Assembly (NCBI GenBank): GCA_030603065.1
Contig: JAUVYN010000017.1
Location: forward strand, 1 to 47,823
Length of the DNA: 47,823 bases
From: Pseudomonas sp.
GTDB lineage: Bacteria; Pseudomonadota; Gammaproteobacteria; Pseudomonadales; Pseudomonadaceae
Direction: 5' to 3'
The translations under genes and the position numbers were made by a program. Position 1 is the stretch's first letter; the number at the start of each line of letters is the position of its first letter. Below the pieces are notes generated by a model, which ran no database searches, was not told the DNA's origin, and was given only the letters and a program-made list of their open reading frames with translations. Shown in pieces: positions 38,102-47,823 of the stretch.

Positions 38102-40357
38102 TCAGGCGCTCTCCACCAGTACCGCGTCGACCTTCTGGAAACCACGGGGCAGCTTGTTCCCGCGGCGGCCACGCTCGCCCCGGTAATGTTCCAGATCGCT
38201 GGGCTTCAGCGTCAGCGTCCGTTTGCCAGCGGTCAGCGCCAGGCTGCTCCCGGGCGGCAGCACCTGCAGGGCTATGACGAACTCCTCCCGTGTCCTGACC
38301 CGGGCCGCGGGCACCGAAAGAATCTTGTTGCCTTTGCCCTTGCTCAGCTGGGGAAGGTCGCGCAACGGAAAGACCAGTAGGCGCCCTTCGTTCGACAGCG
38401 CCGCAACGAGATCGGAATCCGGATCATGGATGACCGAGGGCACGATGATTCTACCGCCGTCCGGCACGCTCAGCAGAGCCTTGCCGTTCTTGTTCTTGGC
38501 CATCATGTCGGCACCCTTGACGACGAAACCATAGCCCGCGTCGGACGCCATCAGATACAGCGCGTCGTCATCCGGTAGCAGCACGGTCGCGAAAGTCGCG
38601 CCTGGGGGCGGGCTGAGCCGGCCGGTCAAAGGTTCCCCCTGGCCCCGCGCCGAAGGTAACGAATGGGCGGCCACCGAATAACTGCGACCTGTCGAATCGA
38701 TGAACACTGCCTGCTGGTTGGAGCGGCCCGCAGCCTGGGCCAGAAAGCTGTCGCCAGCTTTGTAGGACAGTCCCTGACCATCGACATCGTGCCCCTTCGC
38801 ACAACGTACCCAGCCTTTCTCCGAGAGCACGACGGTAACCGGCTCGGAAGGCACCAGTTCGGCCTCGGAGAGCGCCCTGGCTTCCTTGCGCTCGACCAGC
38901 GGGGAGCGTCGGTCGTCTCCATAGGTTTCGGCATCGCCAATCAACTCGTCACGCACCCGGCGGCGCAGCAGTTTCTCGCTGCCAAGGACGCGCTGCAGCT
39001 CGTCCCGCTCCTTTGCCAGCGCATCCTGCTCGCCACGAATCTTCATTTCCTCGAGCCGCGCCAACTGACGCAAGCGAGTATCGAGAATGTAATCGGCCTG
39101 CAACTCGCTGAGGCCGAAGCGGGCAATCAGTTCAGCCTTGGGATTGTCTTCGGTACGGATGATATGAATGACTTCATCCAGATTGAGGAAAGCTACCAGC
39201 AGGCCTTCCAGCAGGTGCAGACGGTTGAGCACCTTGTCCAGCCGGAACTGCAGGCGTCGGCGAACGGTGGCGGTCCGGAAACCCAGCCATTCGCCAAGCA
39301 GCGTGCGCAGATCCTTGACTGCCGGCCGCCCATCGGTGCCGATGACGTTGACATTGACCCGATAGCTGCTCTCAAGGTCGGTAGTGGCGAACAGGTGCTG
39401 CATCAGCTCTTCCGGATCGACCCGATTGGAGCGCGGGACTATGACGATACGGGTCGGGTTCTCATGATCGGACTCGTCGCGCAGATCCGCGACCATCGGT
39501 AGCTTCTTCGCCTGCATCTGTGCGGCGATCTGTTCCAGGATCTTGTTGCCCGAGACCTGGTGCGGGAGAGCCGTCACTACAATATCGCCCTCCTCCCTTA
39601 TCCAGACCGCTCGTGCACGCACCGAACCGCGACCGGTTTCGTATATTTTCAGCAACTCGGCTGCCGGCGTGATGATCTCGGCTTCGGTCGGAAAGTCCGG
39701 GCCCTTGATATGTTCCATCAGCGTCTCGACCCCAGCGCCTGGGTCGTCGAGCAGCCGAACGCAGGCGGCGGCGACTTCCCGCAGGTTGTGCGGCGGAATG
39801 TCGGTAGCCATGCCGACAGCAATGCCGGTAGTCCCGTTGAGCAGCAGATTGGGCAGGCGCGCCGGGAGCACCATCGGCTCCTCGAGAGTGCCATCGAAGT
39901 TCGGCTGCCAGTCCACGGTCCCCTGACCCAGCTCGGTCAGCAGCACTTCACTGTAGCGGGCCAGGCGCGCTTCGGTGTAGCGCATGGCGGCGAAGGATTT
40001 CGGATCGTCCGGCGCACCCCAGTTACCCTGACCATCGACCAGCGGGTAACGGTAGGAAAATGGCTGCGCCATGAGCACCATGGCTTCGTAGCACGCCGAA
40101 TCTCCATGAGGATGGTACTTGCCGAGCACATCGCCGACGGTACGCGCGGACTTCTTGTGCTTGGAGCCGGCGGAAAGACCCAGCTCGCTCATCGCATAGA
40201 CGATACGTCGCTGCACCGGCTTCAGGCCATCGCCAATGTGCGGCAACGCGCGATCCATGATCACGTACATCGAGTAATTGAGATAGGCCTCCTCGGTGAA
40301 GGAGGACAGGGAGCGGCGTTCCACCCCTTCCATGCTCAGATCCAGGCTGTCACTCAT
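38102..40357 (-). CDS. parC: DNA topoisomerase IV subunit A
   Basis: DNA-cleaving subunit of topoisomerase IV, which decatenates sister chromosomes. The protein has 751 residues. The catalytic Tyr127 lies in [10 protein letters not shown]. The quinolone-resistance region reads [12 protein letters not shown]; Ser87 and Glu91 correspond to E. coli Ser80 and Glu84 and are the susceptible wild-type residues. The C-terminal beta-propeller is shorter than in GyrA and lacks the GyrA box, which supports ParC over GyrA. It is the last gene of the parE-phytase-like-retropepsin-parC series, 9 nt after the retropepsin gene. Confidence 0.97.
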   Translation of the reverse strand: MSDSLDLSMEGVERRSLSSFTEEAYLNYSMYVIMDRALPHIGDGLKPVQRRIVYAMSELGLSAGSKHKKSARTVGDVLGKYHPHGDSACYEAMVLMAQPFSYRYPLVDGQGNWGAPDDPKSFAAMRYTEARLARYSEVLLTELGQGTVDWQPNFDGTLEEPMVLPARLPNLLLNGTTGIAVGMATDIPPHNLREVAAACVRLLDDPGAGVETLMEHIKGPDFPTEAEIITPAAELLKIYETGRGSVRARAVWIREEGDIVVTALPHQVSGNKILEQIAAQMQAKKLPMVADLRDESDHENPTRIVIVPRSNRVDPEELMQHLFATTDLESSYRVNVNVIGTDGRPAVKDLRTLLGEWLGFRTATVRRRLQFRLDKVLNRLHLLEGLLVAFLNLDEVIHIIRTEDNPKAELIARFGLSELQADYILDTRLRQLARLEEMKIRGEQDALAKERDELQRVLGSEKLLRRRVRDELIGDAETYGDDRRSPLVERKEARALSEAELVPSEPVTVVLSEKGWVRCAKGHDVDGQGLSYKAGDSFLAQAAGRSNQQAVFIDSTGRSYSVAAHSLPSARGQGEPLTGRLSPPPGATFATVLLPDDDALYLMASDAGYGFVVKGADMMAKNKNGKALLSVPDGGRIIVPSVIHDPDSDLVAALSNEGRLLVFPLRDLPQLSKGKGNKILSVPAARVRTREEFVIALQVLPPGSSLALTAGKRTLTLKPSDLEHYRGERGRRGNKLPRGFQKVDAVLVESA

Positions 40358-40366
40358 AGCTATCCT

Positions 40367-40891
40367 CTAGTCGCGGTAGTGCCGCAGGATCAGTTCACCG
40401 CCGCGCTGACTGAAGTCCAGTCGGCGCAGGGCGCTCATCCCCAAAAGTATTTCGTCGCCGGTCATGCCCGGCACGATTCCCGCCTCCACGCCCTGCAGGC
40501 GAATGTCGCCCAGCTCAAGCGCATCGATACGGGTAGTGAAACTCTGCGCCGGACCATTCGCGGTAATGACCGTGGTAGCCCGGCCCCGCTCCAGACGCAG
40601 TCCCTCGGCCAGGTGTGCCGGCACCGCAACGAAGGTGGCACCGGTATCGAGCAGGAAGACCACCTCCCGCCCATTGATTCGCCCGGTTGCGAGATAGTGC
40701 CCCTGCGGGTTTCGCTGCAGAATGACCTCGACGCCACTCTCGGTGCGCAAGGAAACCGGGTTCTGGTTGGGGTTACGCTTGCGTTCCTCGACGCCTGCAA
40801 ACCAGTTCGCCGCGAGACCCAGTCCGGCGACCCAGGCGAGAACCAGCATCACCGTGCCGACGCGGCGGGTTGCCGGCTGAGCCTCACTCAC
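40367..40891 (-). CDS. Membrane-anchored retropepsin-like aspartic protease (GTG start)
   Basis: A 174-residue protein with one membrane helix (about 11-30), which probably places the rest in the periplasm, and a single retropepsin-like domain containing LLDTGATFVAVP (Asp82-Thr83-Gly84). One DTG per chain means it must dimerise to be an active aspartic protease. A later GDEILLGMSALRRLDF matches the family's second conserved block. The GTG at 40891 overlaps the end of the preceding gene by 8 nt and has AGGGGG six bases ahead; an ATG at 40915 is less likely. Substrate unknown. It corresponds to the PA4965 position. Confidence 0.85.
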   Translation of the reverse strand: MSEAQPATRRVGTVMLVLAWVAGLGLAANWFAGVEERKRNPNQNPVSLRTESGVEVILQRNPQGHYLATGRINGREVVFLLDTGATFVAVPAHLAEGLRLERGRATTVITANGPAQSFTTRIDALELGDIRLQGVEAGIVPGMTGDEILLGMSALRRLDFSQRGGELILRHYRD

Positions 40892-41909
40892 GCCGCGCCC
40901 CCTTCTGCCAGTCATCGGGCAGGGCAAAATGAAACACCCAGGGCCGGTCGTCCCCATCAGGGCGACGGCGAGCGTTGTTGTCCAGCCCTATCATAAATCC
41001 ATGCTCATCGACGGTCAGCGCCTCGGCCAGGCCATATGGCGCTTCAGGATAATGGTAGGGCGCCCGGAGCAGCGTGCCGGCGAAAGACCAGCAGCGTTCG
41101 CGCTGCCCGCTCTCGGGGTGGCGGCGGCAGACCTGATGCTCGTTGCGCTCCAGTGTCCACAAACGCCCCTTCCAGTAGCTCAGTGCAGAGAAATCCAGCG
41201 GGAGCATGCCGCCGGTCATGATTCCTGGTCCGAATGGTTCGGCAGGCAGATAACGCCGCTCGGCAAGCAGCACACACCCCACCACCGGACAACGCCAGCC
41301 TGTGCGCTGACGCTCGACCTTGACCAGCCCCCGAGCCTGGCGCTCGGCGGCGAGCCACAGCGTGTTGCCGTCAGGCGATACGGCAATACCCTCCGCCAGC
41401 GCATTGATCCGCTGCCAGAGCCCCCGCTCGGCACCTTCGGCATACACGCCCTCGTCCATCTCAAGCCATTCGGCCACCGGCGTCCCTTCGTTTACGGCCG
41501 GAACCTTGAGGATCGCCAGCAGGCTCTCGCTAACCAGATAGCGATTACCCTCGTCGTCGCAGCTAATGCCCTCGAAATCCAGCGCCTGTCCACGCAGACC
41601 CCGCAGCCAGGCACCGGCCAGCAACTGCAGCGGCAGATGCGTGGGCCGGGTCTCGGGCAACACAAAGGGCTCTACCGAGGCCTGCCATCCGCCCTCAGCC
41701 GCCCGGAGGAGATAAAGATGCCCATCCTGCCGGTCAGAGACAGCCTGGAGCTCGCCTGCGCAGCGGGCAAGGCCGGACAGGTTGCCCTGGGCCATGCCCA
41801 CCACCGGAGAAGCCTGCAGGAGAGTGAGTTCGGGCGCCTTCTGAAAAGCCATCGCTGGTATGGCAAGGCACAGGAGGACCAGTGCAAGCCCCGCCAGGGG
41901 TCGAATCAC
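40884..41909 (-). CDS. Secreted esterase-like/phytase-like beta-propeller protein (GTG start)
   Basis: The 341 residues begin with a signal peptide (MIRPLAGLALVLLCLAIPAMA). The mature part has the features of the esterase-like activity of phytase family (PF13449-type): LSGLARCAGELQAVSDRQDGHLYLL, ALDFEGISCDDEGNRYLVSE, AEGIAVSPDGNTLWLAAER and YGLAEALTVDEHGFMIGLDN, consistent with a beta-propeller. Actual substrate is unknown, so esterase or phytase activity should not be assumed. The GTG start overlaps the parE stop by 4 nt (GTGTGA context, GAGG ahead), so translation is coupled to parE. It corresponds to PA4966. Confidence 0.8.
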   Translation of the reverse strand: MIRPLAGLALVLLCLAIPAMAFQKAPELTLLQASPVVGMAQGNLSGLARCAGELQAVSDRQDGHLYLLRAAEGGWQASVEPFVLPETRPTHLPLQLLAGAWLRGLRGQALDFEGISCDDEGNRYLVSESLLAILKVPAVNEGTPVAEWLEMDEGVYAEGAERGLWQRINALAEGIAVSPDGNTLWLAAERQARGLVKVERQRTGWRCPVVGCVLLAERRYLPAEPFGPGIMTGGMLPLDFSALSYWKGRLWTLERNEHQVCRRHPESGQRERCWSFAGTLLRAPYHYPEAPYGLAEALTVDEHGFMIGLDNNARRRPDGDDRPWVFHFALPDDWQKGARRE

Positions 41910-43801
41910 ACCAGGACCTCGGCCAGATTGCCTTTGCTCTCCAGCCAGGTCTTTCGATCGGGCGAGCGCTTTTTCGACAGCAGCATATCCATCAGCGCCT
42001 CGGTACCGGGCGCATCCTCTATGGTCAGTTGCACCAGCCTGCGGGTATCGGGCGCCATGGTAGTTTCACGCAACTGCAGAGGATTCATCTCACCCAGACC
42101 CTTGAAGCGAGTGACCTGGATCTTGCCTCGCTTGCCTTCGGCCTCGATGCGATCGAGGATACCCTGCTTTTCGGCGTCATCCAGCGCGTAGAACAATTCC
42201 TTGCCAATGTCGATACGATACAGCGGCGGCATGGCGACGAATACGTGTCCGGCCTCGACCAGTGGTCGGAAGTGCTTCACGAACAGCGCGCAGAGCAAGG
42301 TTGCGATGTGCAAGCCATCGGAGTCGGCATCGGCAAGGATGCAGATCTTGCCGTAGCGAAGCTGCGTCAGGTCCGGCGAGCCGGGATCGACCCCAATGGC
42401 TACTGCGATATCGTGCACCTCCTGCGAGGCCAGCACCTGTCCGGATTCCACCTCCCAGGTATTGAGAATCTTGCCGCGTAGCGGCATGACCGCCTGGAAC
42501 TCCTTGTCCCTCGCCTGCTTGGCGCTACCGCCAGCCGAGTCTCCCTCGACCAGGAAAAGCTCCGAGCGCCGACTGTCCTGACCCGCACAGTCTGCGAGCT
42601 TGCCCGGCAGCGCCGGCCCCTGGGTGATGCGTTTGCGCTCGATTTTCTTGCCTGCCTTGAGGCGCCGGGTGGCATGATTGATAGCCATCTCGGCGAGCTG
42701 CTGGCCAATGTCGGCATGCTGGTTGAGCCACAGACTGAAGGCATCCTTGATCACGCCAGAGACAAAGGCCGCGGATTCCCGCGAAGACAGCCGTTCCTTG
42801 GTCTGGCCGGAGAATTGCGCTTCGGCCATTTTCAGCGACAGCACATAACTGACGCGCTCCCAGACGTCCTCGGGTGCGAGCTTGACGCCGCGCGGTAGCA
42901 GATTGCGAAATTCGCAGAACTCACGAATGGCTTCCAGCAGACCGGAACGCAAACCGTTGACGTGAGTGCCGCCCTGGGCTGTCGGAATCAGGTTGACGTA
43001 GCTTTCCTGCACCAGCTCGCCCCCTTCCGGTAGCCAGAAAAGCGCCCAGTCCACCGCTTCCTTGCTGCCGGCGAGGCTTCCGGTGAACGGCTCTTCCGGC
43101 AGTCTCGGCCATTGGGCGCATGCTTCCACCAGATAGTCACGCAGCCCGTCTTCGTAATGCCAGCTGGACTTTTCACCACTCTGGCGGTCGTCGAACTCAA
43201 CCCTGAGACCGGGACATAACACCGCCTTCGCCTTGAGCAGATGTTTTAGCCGACTGATGCTGAAACGGGGGCTATCGAAGTAATCGGGATTTGGCCAGAA
43301 CTTGACCGTAGTGCCCGTGTTTCGCTTGCCCACGGTGCCGACCACCTCCAGCTCGCTTACCTTCTCGCCGTGCTCGAAGGCAATCGCATACTCCTGTCCA
43401 TCGCGCTTCACCCGCACTTCGACGCGCAGCGACAGGGCATTGACCACGGAAATGCCGACCCCGTGAAGACCACCTGAAAACTGATAGTTCTTGTTGGAGA
43501 ATTTGCCGCCCGCATGCAGTCGGGTAAGGATCAGCTCGACACCCGAGACGCGCTCCTCGGCGTGCATATCCACAGGCATGCCGCGTCCATCATCGCTGAC
43601 TTCAAGGGCATTGTCGGCATGCAGGATGACACTGATGGTCCGGGCATGGCCTGCGAGCGCCTCGTCGACGCTGTTGTCGATGACTTCCTGGGCGAGATGG
43701 TTGGGGCGTGCGGTATCGGTATACATACCGGGACGACGGCGCACCGGGTCGAGACCACTGAGGACTTCCAGCGCATCGGCGTTATAAGTCGATTGGGACA
43801 T
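41906..43801 (-). CDS. parE: DNA topoisomerase IV subunit B
   Basis: ATPase subunit of topoisomerase IV. The protein has 631 residues: GHKL ATPase (EVIDNSVDEALAGHA, DDGRGMPVD, GGLHGVGISVVNALS), transducer domain, and TOPRIM domain with EGDSAGGSAKQARD and DADSDGLHIATLL. EGDSA rather than the GyrB-specific insert, the overall length and the parC/parE context support ParE over GyrB. The ATG at 43801 aligns exactly with E. coli ParE (MTQ-TYNADA), although AAGGA lies 14 bases away, an unusually long spacing. The 136-nt gap to cpdA is where yqiA would be expected in related genomes. Confidence 0.97.
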   Translation of the reverse strand: MSQSTYNADALEVLSGLDPVRRRPGMYTDTARPNHLAQEVIDNSVDEALAGHARTISVILHADNALEVSDDGRGMPVDMHAEERVSGVELILTRLHAGGKFSNKNYQFSGGLHGVGISVVNALSLRVEVRVKRDGQEYAIAFEHGEKVSELEVVGTVGKRNTGTTVKFWPNPDYFDSPRFSISRLKHLLKAKAVLCPGLRVEFDDRQSGEKSSWHYEDGLRDYLVEACAQWPRLPEEPFTGSLAGSKEAVDWALFWLPEGGELVQESYVNLIPTAQGGTHVNGLRSGLLEAIREFCEFRNLLPRGVKLAPEDVWERVSYVLSLKMAEAQFSGQTKERLSSRESAAFVSGVIKDAFSLWLNQHADIGQQLAEMAINHATRRLKAGKKIERKRITQGPALPGKLADCAGQDSRRSELFLVEGDSAGGSAKQARDKEFQAVMPLRGKILNTWEVESGQVLASQEVHDIAVAIGVDPGSPDLTQLRYGKICILADADSDGLHIATLLCALFVKHFRPLVEAGHVFVAMPPLYRIDIGKELFYALDDAEKQGILDRIEAEGKRGKIQVTRFKGLGEMNPLQLRETTMAPDTRRLVQLTIEDAPGTEALMDMLLSKKRSPDRKTWLESKGNLAEVLV

Positions 43802-43937
43802 GGCTTGTCTGGCTTTCCTTATATCGAATCATCGGCTGCGCGGCCGGTGAGCAAAGGGGATTTCAGCCGGAAATAGGCAGGCGGAATGACCTGCATAGTA
43901 TCTGCCCGGCGGACCTGCTGCCAACGCTAACCACGTG

Positions 43938-44747
43938 TCAATATCCGGTAGCGTTACGATCGGCCTGAAAACTGCCCTGCGCCAGCCGTGAAACGCCTGT
44001 CTCGATCCGGCCGTTGGTATGCAGACGAAGCCAGCGATAGCCGGGCTGCCGCTGGTCGGTAGTGAAATCGGTGACGCCCGGCGCGAACTGGATGCATGTG
44101 GATGGCGTTGCGAGCAGGCGAATGTTTCCTCGCTGGCTGTCGATTTCCTGATGAACGTGCCCCCAGAGCACACCACGTACCGCGGGGCTGCTTTCGAGCC
44201 GGTCGAGCAGCGCCGAGGCGTTGCGCAGACCGATCGGGTCCATCCAGGCAACGCCGATCGGTACCGGGTGATGGTGCAGGCATACCAGCACGTGGCGAGT
44301 CGTGTCGAGCGCCTGCTCCAGCCTGAGAAGCTGCTCCTCCGAGAGATAGCCGGCAACGCTTCCTGAGACCGAAGAATCCAGCATGACCAGACGCCAGTTA
44401 CCCGCATCGACCCAGGGCGCGCTGAAGCCACCTTCACTGCCGAGACGCGACATCAGTTCCGCATCGTCGTGATTACCAGGCAGCCAGTACCAGGGCGTTG
44501 CCAGGCGCTCGATACTGGACATGAAGCGCTGATAGGCGGATTCGCTGGCGACCTGTGCAATGTCTCCGGTAGCCAGTACCAGGTCGATGCTAGCGTGTTC
44601 GGCCAGTACCGAATCGATCACAGCGTTGAGGCTGGCATAGGTATCCAGGCCCAGCAATCGAGCCTCGTCGTCGGCAAACAGGTGGCTGTCGGTCAACTGA
44701 ATGACGTTGACGTGATCCGGTGCGTTGGCGAGTTTTTCTGGCGGCAT
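43938..44747 (-). CDS. cpdA: 3',5'-cyclic-AMP phosphodiesterase CpdA
   Basis: Binuclear-metal phosphodiesterase that hydrolyses cAMP and so limits CRP/Vfr activity. The protein has 269 residues with the calcineurin-like metal motifs TDSH (Asp20, His22), GDIAQ (Asp62), GNHDD (Asn92, His93), LHHHPVP and GHVHQE. I use the ATG at 44747 (MPPEKLANAPDHVNVIQLTD); the open frame extends further upstream without conservation. It lies between parE and the DUF1249 gene, as in E. coli and Pseudomonas. A near-palindromic CRP-like motif lies in the 91-nt gap upstream. Confidence 0.95.
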   Translation of the reverse strand: MPPEKLANAPDHVNVIQLTDSHLFADDEARLLGLDTYASLNAVIDSVLAEHASIDLVLATGDIAQVASESAYQRFMSSIERLATPWYWLPGNHDDAELMSRLGSEGGFSAPWVDAGNWRLVMLDSSVSGSVAGYLSEEQLLRLEQALDTTRHVLVCLHHHPVPIGVAWMDPIGLRNASALLDRLESSPAVRGVLWGHVHQEIDSQRGNIRLLATPSTCIQFAPGVTDFTTDQRQPGYRWLRLHTNGRIETGVSRLAQGSFQADRNATGY

Positions 44748-44807
44748 CGACGGCCTGCTCCTGGTCCCTTTCGGCTTACATGATCGCAATAACCAGCCAC
44801 CGTTTCC

Positions 44808-44822
44808 AGTGACTGGTTCACA
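44808..44822 (-). promoter_or_regulatory. Imperfect CRP/Vfr-like motif upstream of cpdA
   Basis: The half sites AGTGA (44808-44812) and TCACA (44818-44822) are the same as those upstream of the fimW-like gene, but the spacer is 5 instead of 6 nt, which normally breaks CRP binding. It lies about 61 nt ahead of the cpdA start. In P. aeruginosa cpdA is reported to be controlled by Vfr, which is why I list it. Confidence 0.3.
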
Positions 44823-44838
44823 ACCGGTTATCCCCTGG

Positions 44839-45294
44839 TCAGGGGTTGATGACCACCGGGTGGGCGCTCTGTCCATAACGCTGGCAGTAGCCCAGCCATT
44901 CACCCAGGAAGGTGTTTAGCTGGGTTTTCTCGTCCGGCTGCAGCATCTGCTCGTTCGGATACGGATAAACACCACGGAATCGCCGGCGATTATAGGCGGC
45001 GACCACTTCGGCCATACCGGCATCGTGATAGAGGCGAATTTCCATGCTCGGCGGAGCCAGCCAGTCCTGCCGACGCTCGTGAATCAATTGAAGTGTGGTG
45101 GTGTAGCGGCACCGTTCGAGAACGCGCATGATGAGCCGCTGCTGCTGTCCGTCGTCGGCGTCCACGATGATGGATACCTCATCCTGCACGGACATTCCCG
45201 GCATCATCCGGCACAGGCGCAGGTAGTTGGCCTCGCACACCGCCTGCAGATGCGAAAGGTCGACCCTGTAGCGCGGCTTGCGCAGCGGCGTCAC
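44839..45294 (-). CDS. DUF1249 family protein (YqiB-like, GTG start)
   Basis: Cytoplasmic protein of 151 residues of the DUF1249/YqiB family, function unknown. Recognisable segments are LSHLQAVCEANYLRLCRMMP, MEIRLYHDAGMAEVVAAYN and RFRGVYPYPNEQM. The GTG at 45294 overlaps the nudF stop in a GTGA junction and has GGGAG seven bases ahead, so it is translationally coupled to nudF. The order nudF-yqiB-cpdA is conserved from E. coli to Pseudomonas, which hints at a link to nucleotide metabolism but nothing more specific. Confidence 0.85.
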   Translation of the reverse strand: MTPLRKPRYRVDLSHLQAVCEANYLRLCRMMPGMSVQDEVSIIVDADDGQQQRLIMRVLERCRYTTTLQLIHERRQDWLAPPSMEIRLYHDAGMAEVVAAYNRRRFRGVYPYPNEQMLQPDEKTQLNTFLGEWLGYCQRYGQSAHPVVINP

Positions 45295-45908
45295 GGCCGC
45301 ACTCCCGCTTCCGCCTGAAGCCGCTCGGCGTGCAGGCCCAGCCATTGCAGCGCAATGATGGTCGCCGCGTTGTCGATCCGGCCTTCCTCCACCGCAGCAA
45401 GCGCCGCCTCGCGCGGCCAGACGCTGACGCGGATGTCCTCACCCTCTTCTTCCAGACCGTGGATACCGCCCACTCCGCGGCTATCGACCGCCCCCCAGTA
45501 CAGATAGACCCGCTCGTCACTGCCTCCCGGAGAGGGGAAATAACGGGTGATCGGCTGGAGACTTTGCAGTACGACCCCCGCCTCTTCCTGCGCTTCACGG
45601 TGGGCGACCTCTTCGGGCTGCTCATCCTTGTCGATGAGGCCGGCAACCAGCTCGAGCATCCACGGCCGGTCGCTTTTCTCCAGTGCGCCGATGCGCACCT
45701 GCTCGATGAGCACGACGGCATCTTCCCAGGGGTCGTAGGGGAGGACGCACACCGCATCATGACGAACGAAGAGTTCGCGGCGCAGCTCGGGGCCCCAGCC
45801 GCCGCCGAACAGACGGTGACGCAGCGTCAGAATATCCAGCCTATAGAAGCCGGTGAACCCCGGCTCCCGACTGATGATCTCGACGTCGTCCCGTGTGAAG
45901 TTTTCCAA
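45291..45908 (-). CDS. nudF: ADP-ribose pyrophosphatase NudF (TTG start)
   Basis: Nudix hydrolase that splits ADP-ribose to AMP and ribose 5-phosphate. The protein has 205 residues. The Nudix box spans residues 90-112 with the GX5EX7REUXEEXGU pattern complete (GLIDKDEQPEE then REAQEEAGV). SPGGSDERVYLY and IHGLEEEGEDIRV match E. coli NudF. The only credible start is TTG at 45908, giving MENFTRDDVEII, preceded by GGGGG; I find no ATG or GTG upstream in frame. The Shine-Dalgarno is part of a large inverted repeat after thiC (45912-45965). Confidence 0.94.
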   Translation of the reverse strand: MENFTRDDVEIISREPGFTGFYRLDILTLRHRLFGGGWGPELRRELFVRHDAVCVLPYDPWEDAVVLIEQVRIGALEKSDRPWMLELVAGLIDKDEQPEEVAHREAQEEAGVVLQSLQPITRYFPSPGGSDERVYLYWGAVDSRGVGGIHGLEEEGEDIRVSVWPREAALAAVEEGRIDNAATIIALQWLGLHAERLQAEAGVRP

Positions 45909-45911
45909 ATC

Positions 45912-45965
45912 GGCCCCCGCGAGGCTGTACGAATGTTGAGTTAAGTTCGCACACCTGCGGGGGCC
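45912..45965 (-). other. Inverted repeat between thiC and nudF
   Basis: GGCCCCCGC (45912-45920) and GCGGGGGCC (45957-45965) are perfect complements, extendable by three pairs past a one-base bulge, with a loop of about 30 nt. On the minus strand it follows thiC and ends just before nudF; no T run follows. It could end or stabilise the thiC message, and one arm contains the nudF ribosome binding site. Confidence 0.5.
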
Positions 45966-45975
45966 TCGGCAAGGC

Positions 45976-47823
<1,848 letters not shown>

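Noticed and set aside
39560-42191. Long plus-strand frames (478 and 420 residues) opposite parC and the phytase-like gene
   Set aside because: Shadows of conserved minus-strand genes, with no domain features.

Overview
The window is a chromosomal core segment of a gammaproteobacterium in or close to Pseudomonas. Protein sequences and gene order closely follow the Pseudomonas aeruginosa dnaB-rplI to parE-thiC stretch as I remember it, and the DNA looks about 60% GC. Two features depart from P. aeruginosa. An epmA/efp/epmB (EF-P lysylation) cluster sits between psd and the fimW-like/fimX pair, and two small genes expected from that synteny (a DUF2065/yjeT-type gene after hflC and yqiA between parE and cpdA) are absent. 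A lineage such as Halopseudomonas would fit, but that is a guess. I see no mobile elements, CRISPR arrays or foreign islands. No gene-free stretch exceeds 300 bases.

Layout. 1-6970 (minus): the 5' part of dnaB, then the ribosomal/RNA operon rpsF-rpsR-DUF2232-rplI, with rnr-rlmB upstream. 7150-7236: tRNA-Leu(CAG) on the plus strand with its own promoter. 7411-9936 (minus): hisZ-purA. 10127-20257 (minus): the superoperon nnr-tsaE-amiB-mutL-miaA-hfq-hflX-hflK-hflC, closed by a strong intrinsic terminator. 20316-24931: queG, orn, rsgA and motA-motB on alternating strands. 25059-28334 (plus): HDOD/GAF-like gene, rhodanese, psd. 28356-31080: efp-epmA (minus) and divergent epmB (plus). 31258-35168 (plus): fimW-like PilZ gene and fimX. 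35182-38095: serB (minus) divergent from an AhpA/YtjB-family gene. 38102-47823 (minus): thiC (cut by the window edge), nudF, DUF1249, cpdA, parE, phytase-like, retropepsin-like, parC.

Themes. Most genes serve information processing: replication and topology (dnaB, parC, parE), repair (mutL), ribosome structure and assembly (rplI, rpsR, rpsF, rlmB, rsgA, hflX), tRNA modification (miaA, tsaE, queG), RNA decay (rnr, orn), Hfq and EF-P with its lysylation enzymes. A second theme is surface behaviour and nucleotide second messengers: motAB, a PilZ protein, degenerate FimX, oligoribonuclease (clears pGpG) and the cAMP phosphodiesterase CpdA. A CRP/Vfr-like palindrome lies upstream of the fimW-like/fimX unit, and an imperfect version lies upstream of cpdA. 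Non-ATG starts are frequent (TTG for hflX, serB and nudF; GTG for mutL, miaA, amiB, motB, DUF1249 and the two genes between parE and parC), often inside tightly coupled operons.

Nothing here is an obviously new multi-gene system. The best second looks are the AhpA/YtjB protein with a cyclase-fold-like extension, the parE-to-parC sandwich of a phytase-like protein and a membrane retropepsin, the lysine-type EF-P module, and the putative cAMP control of fimWX.
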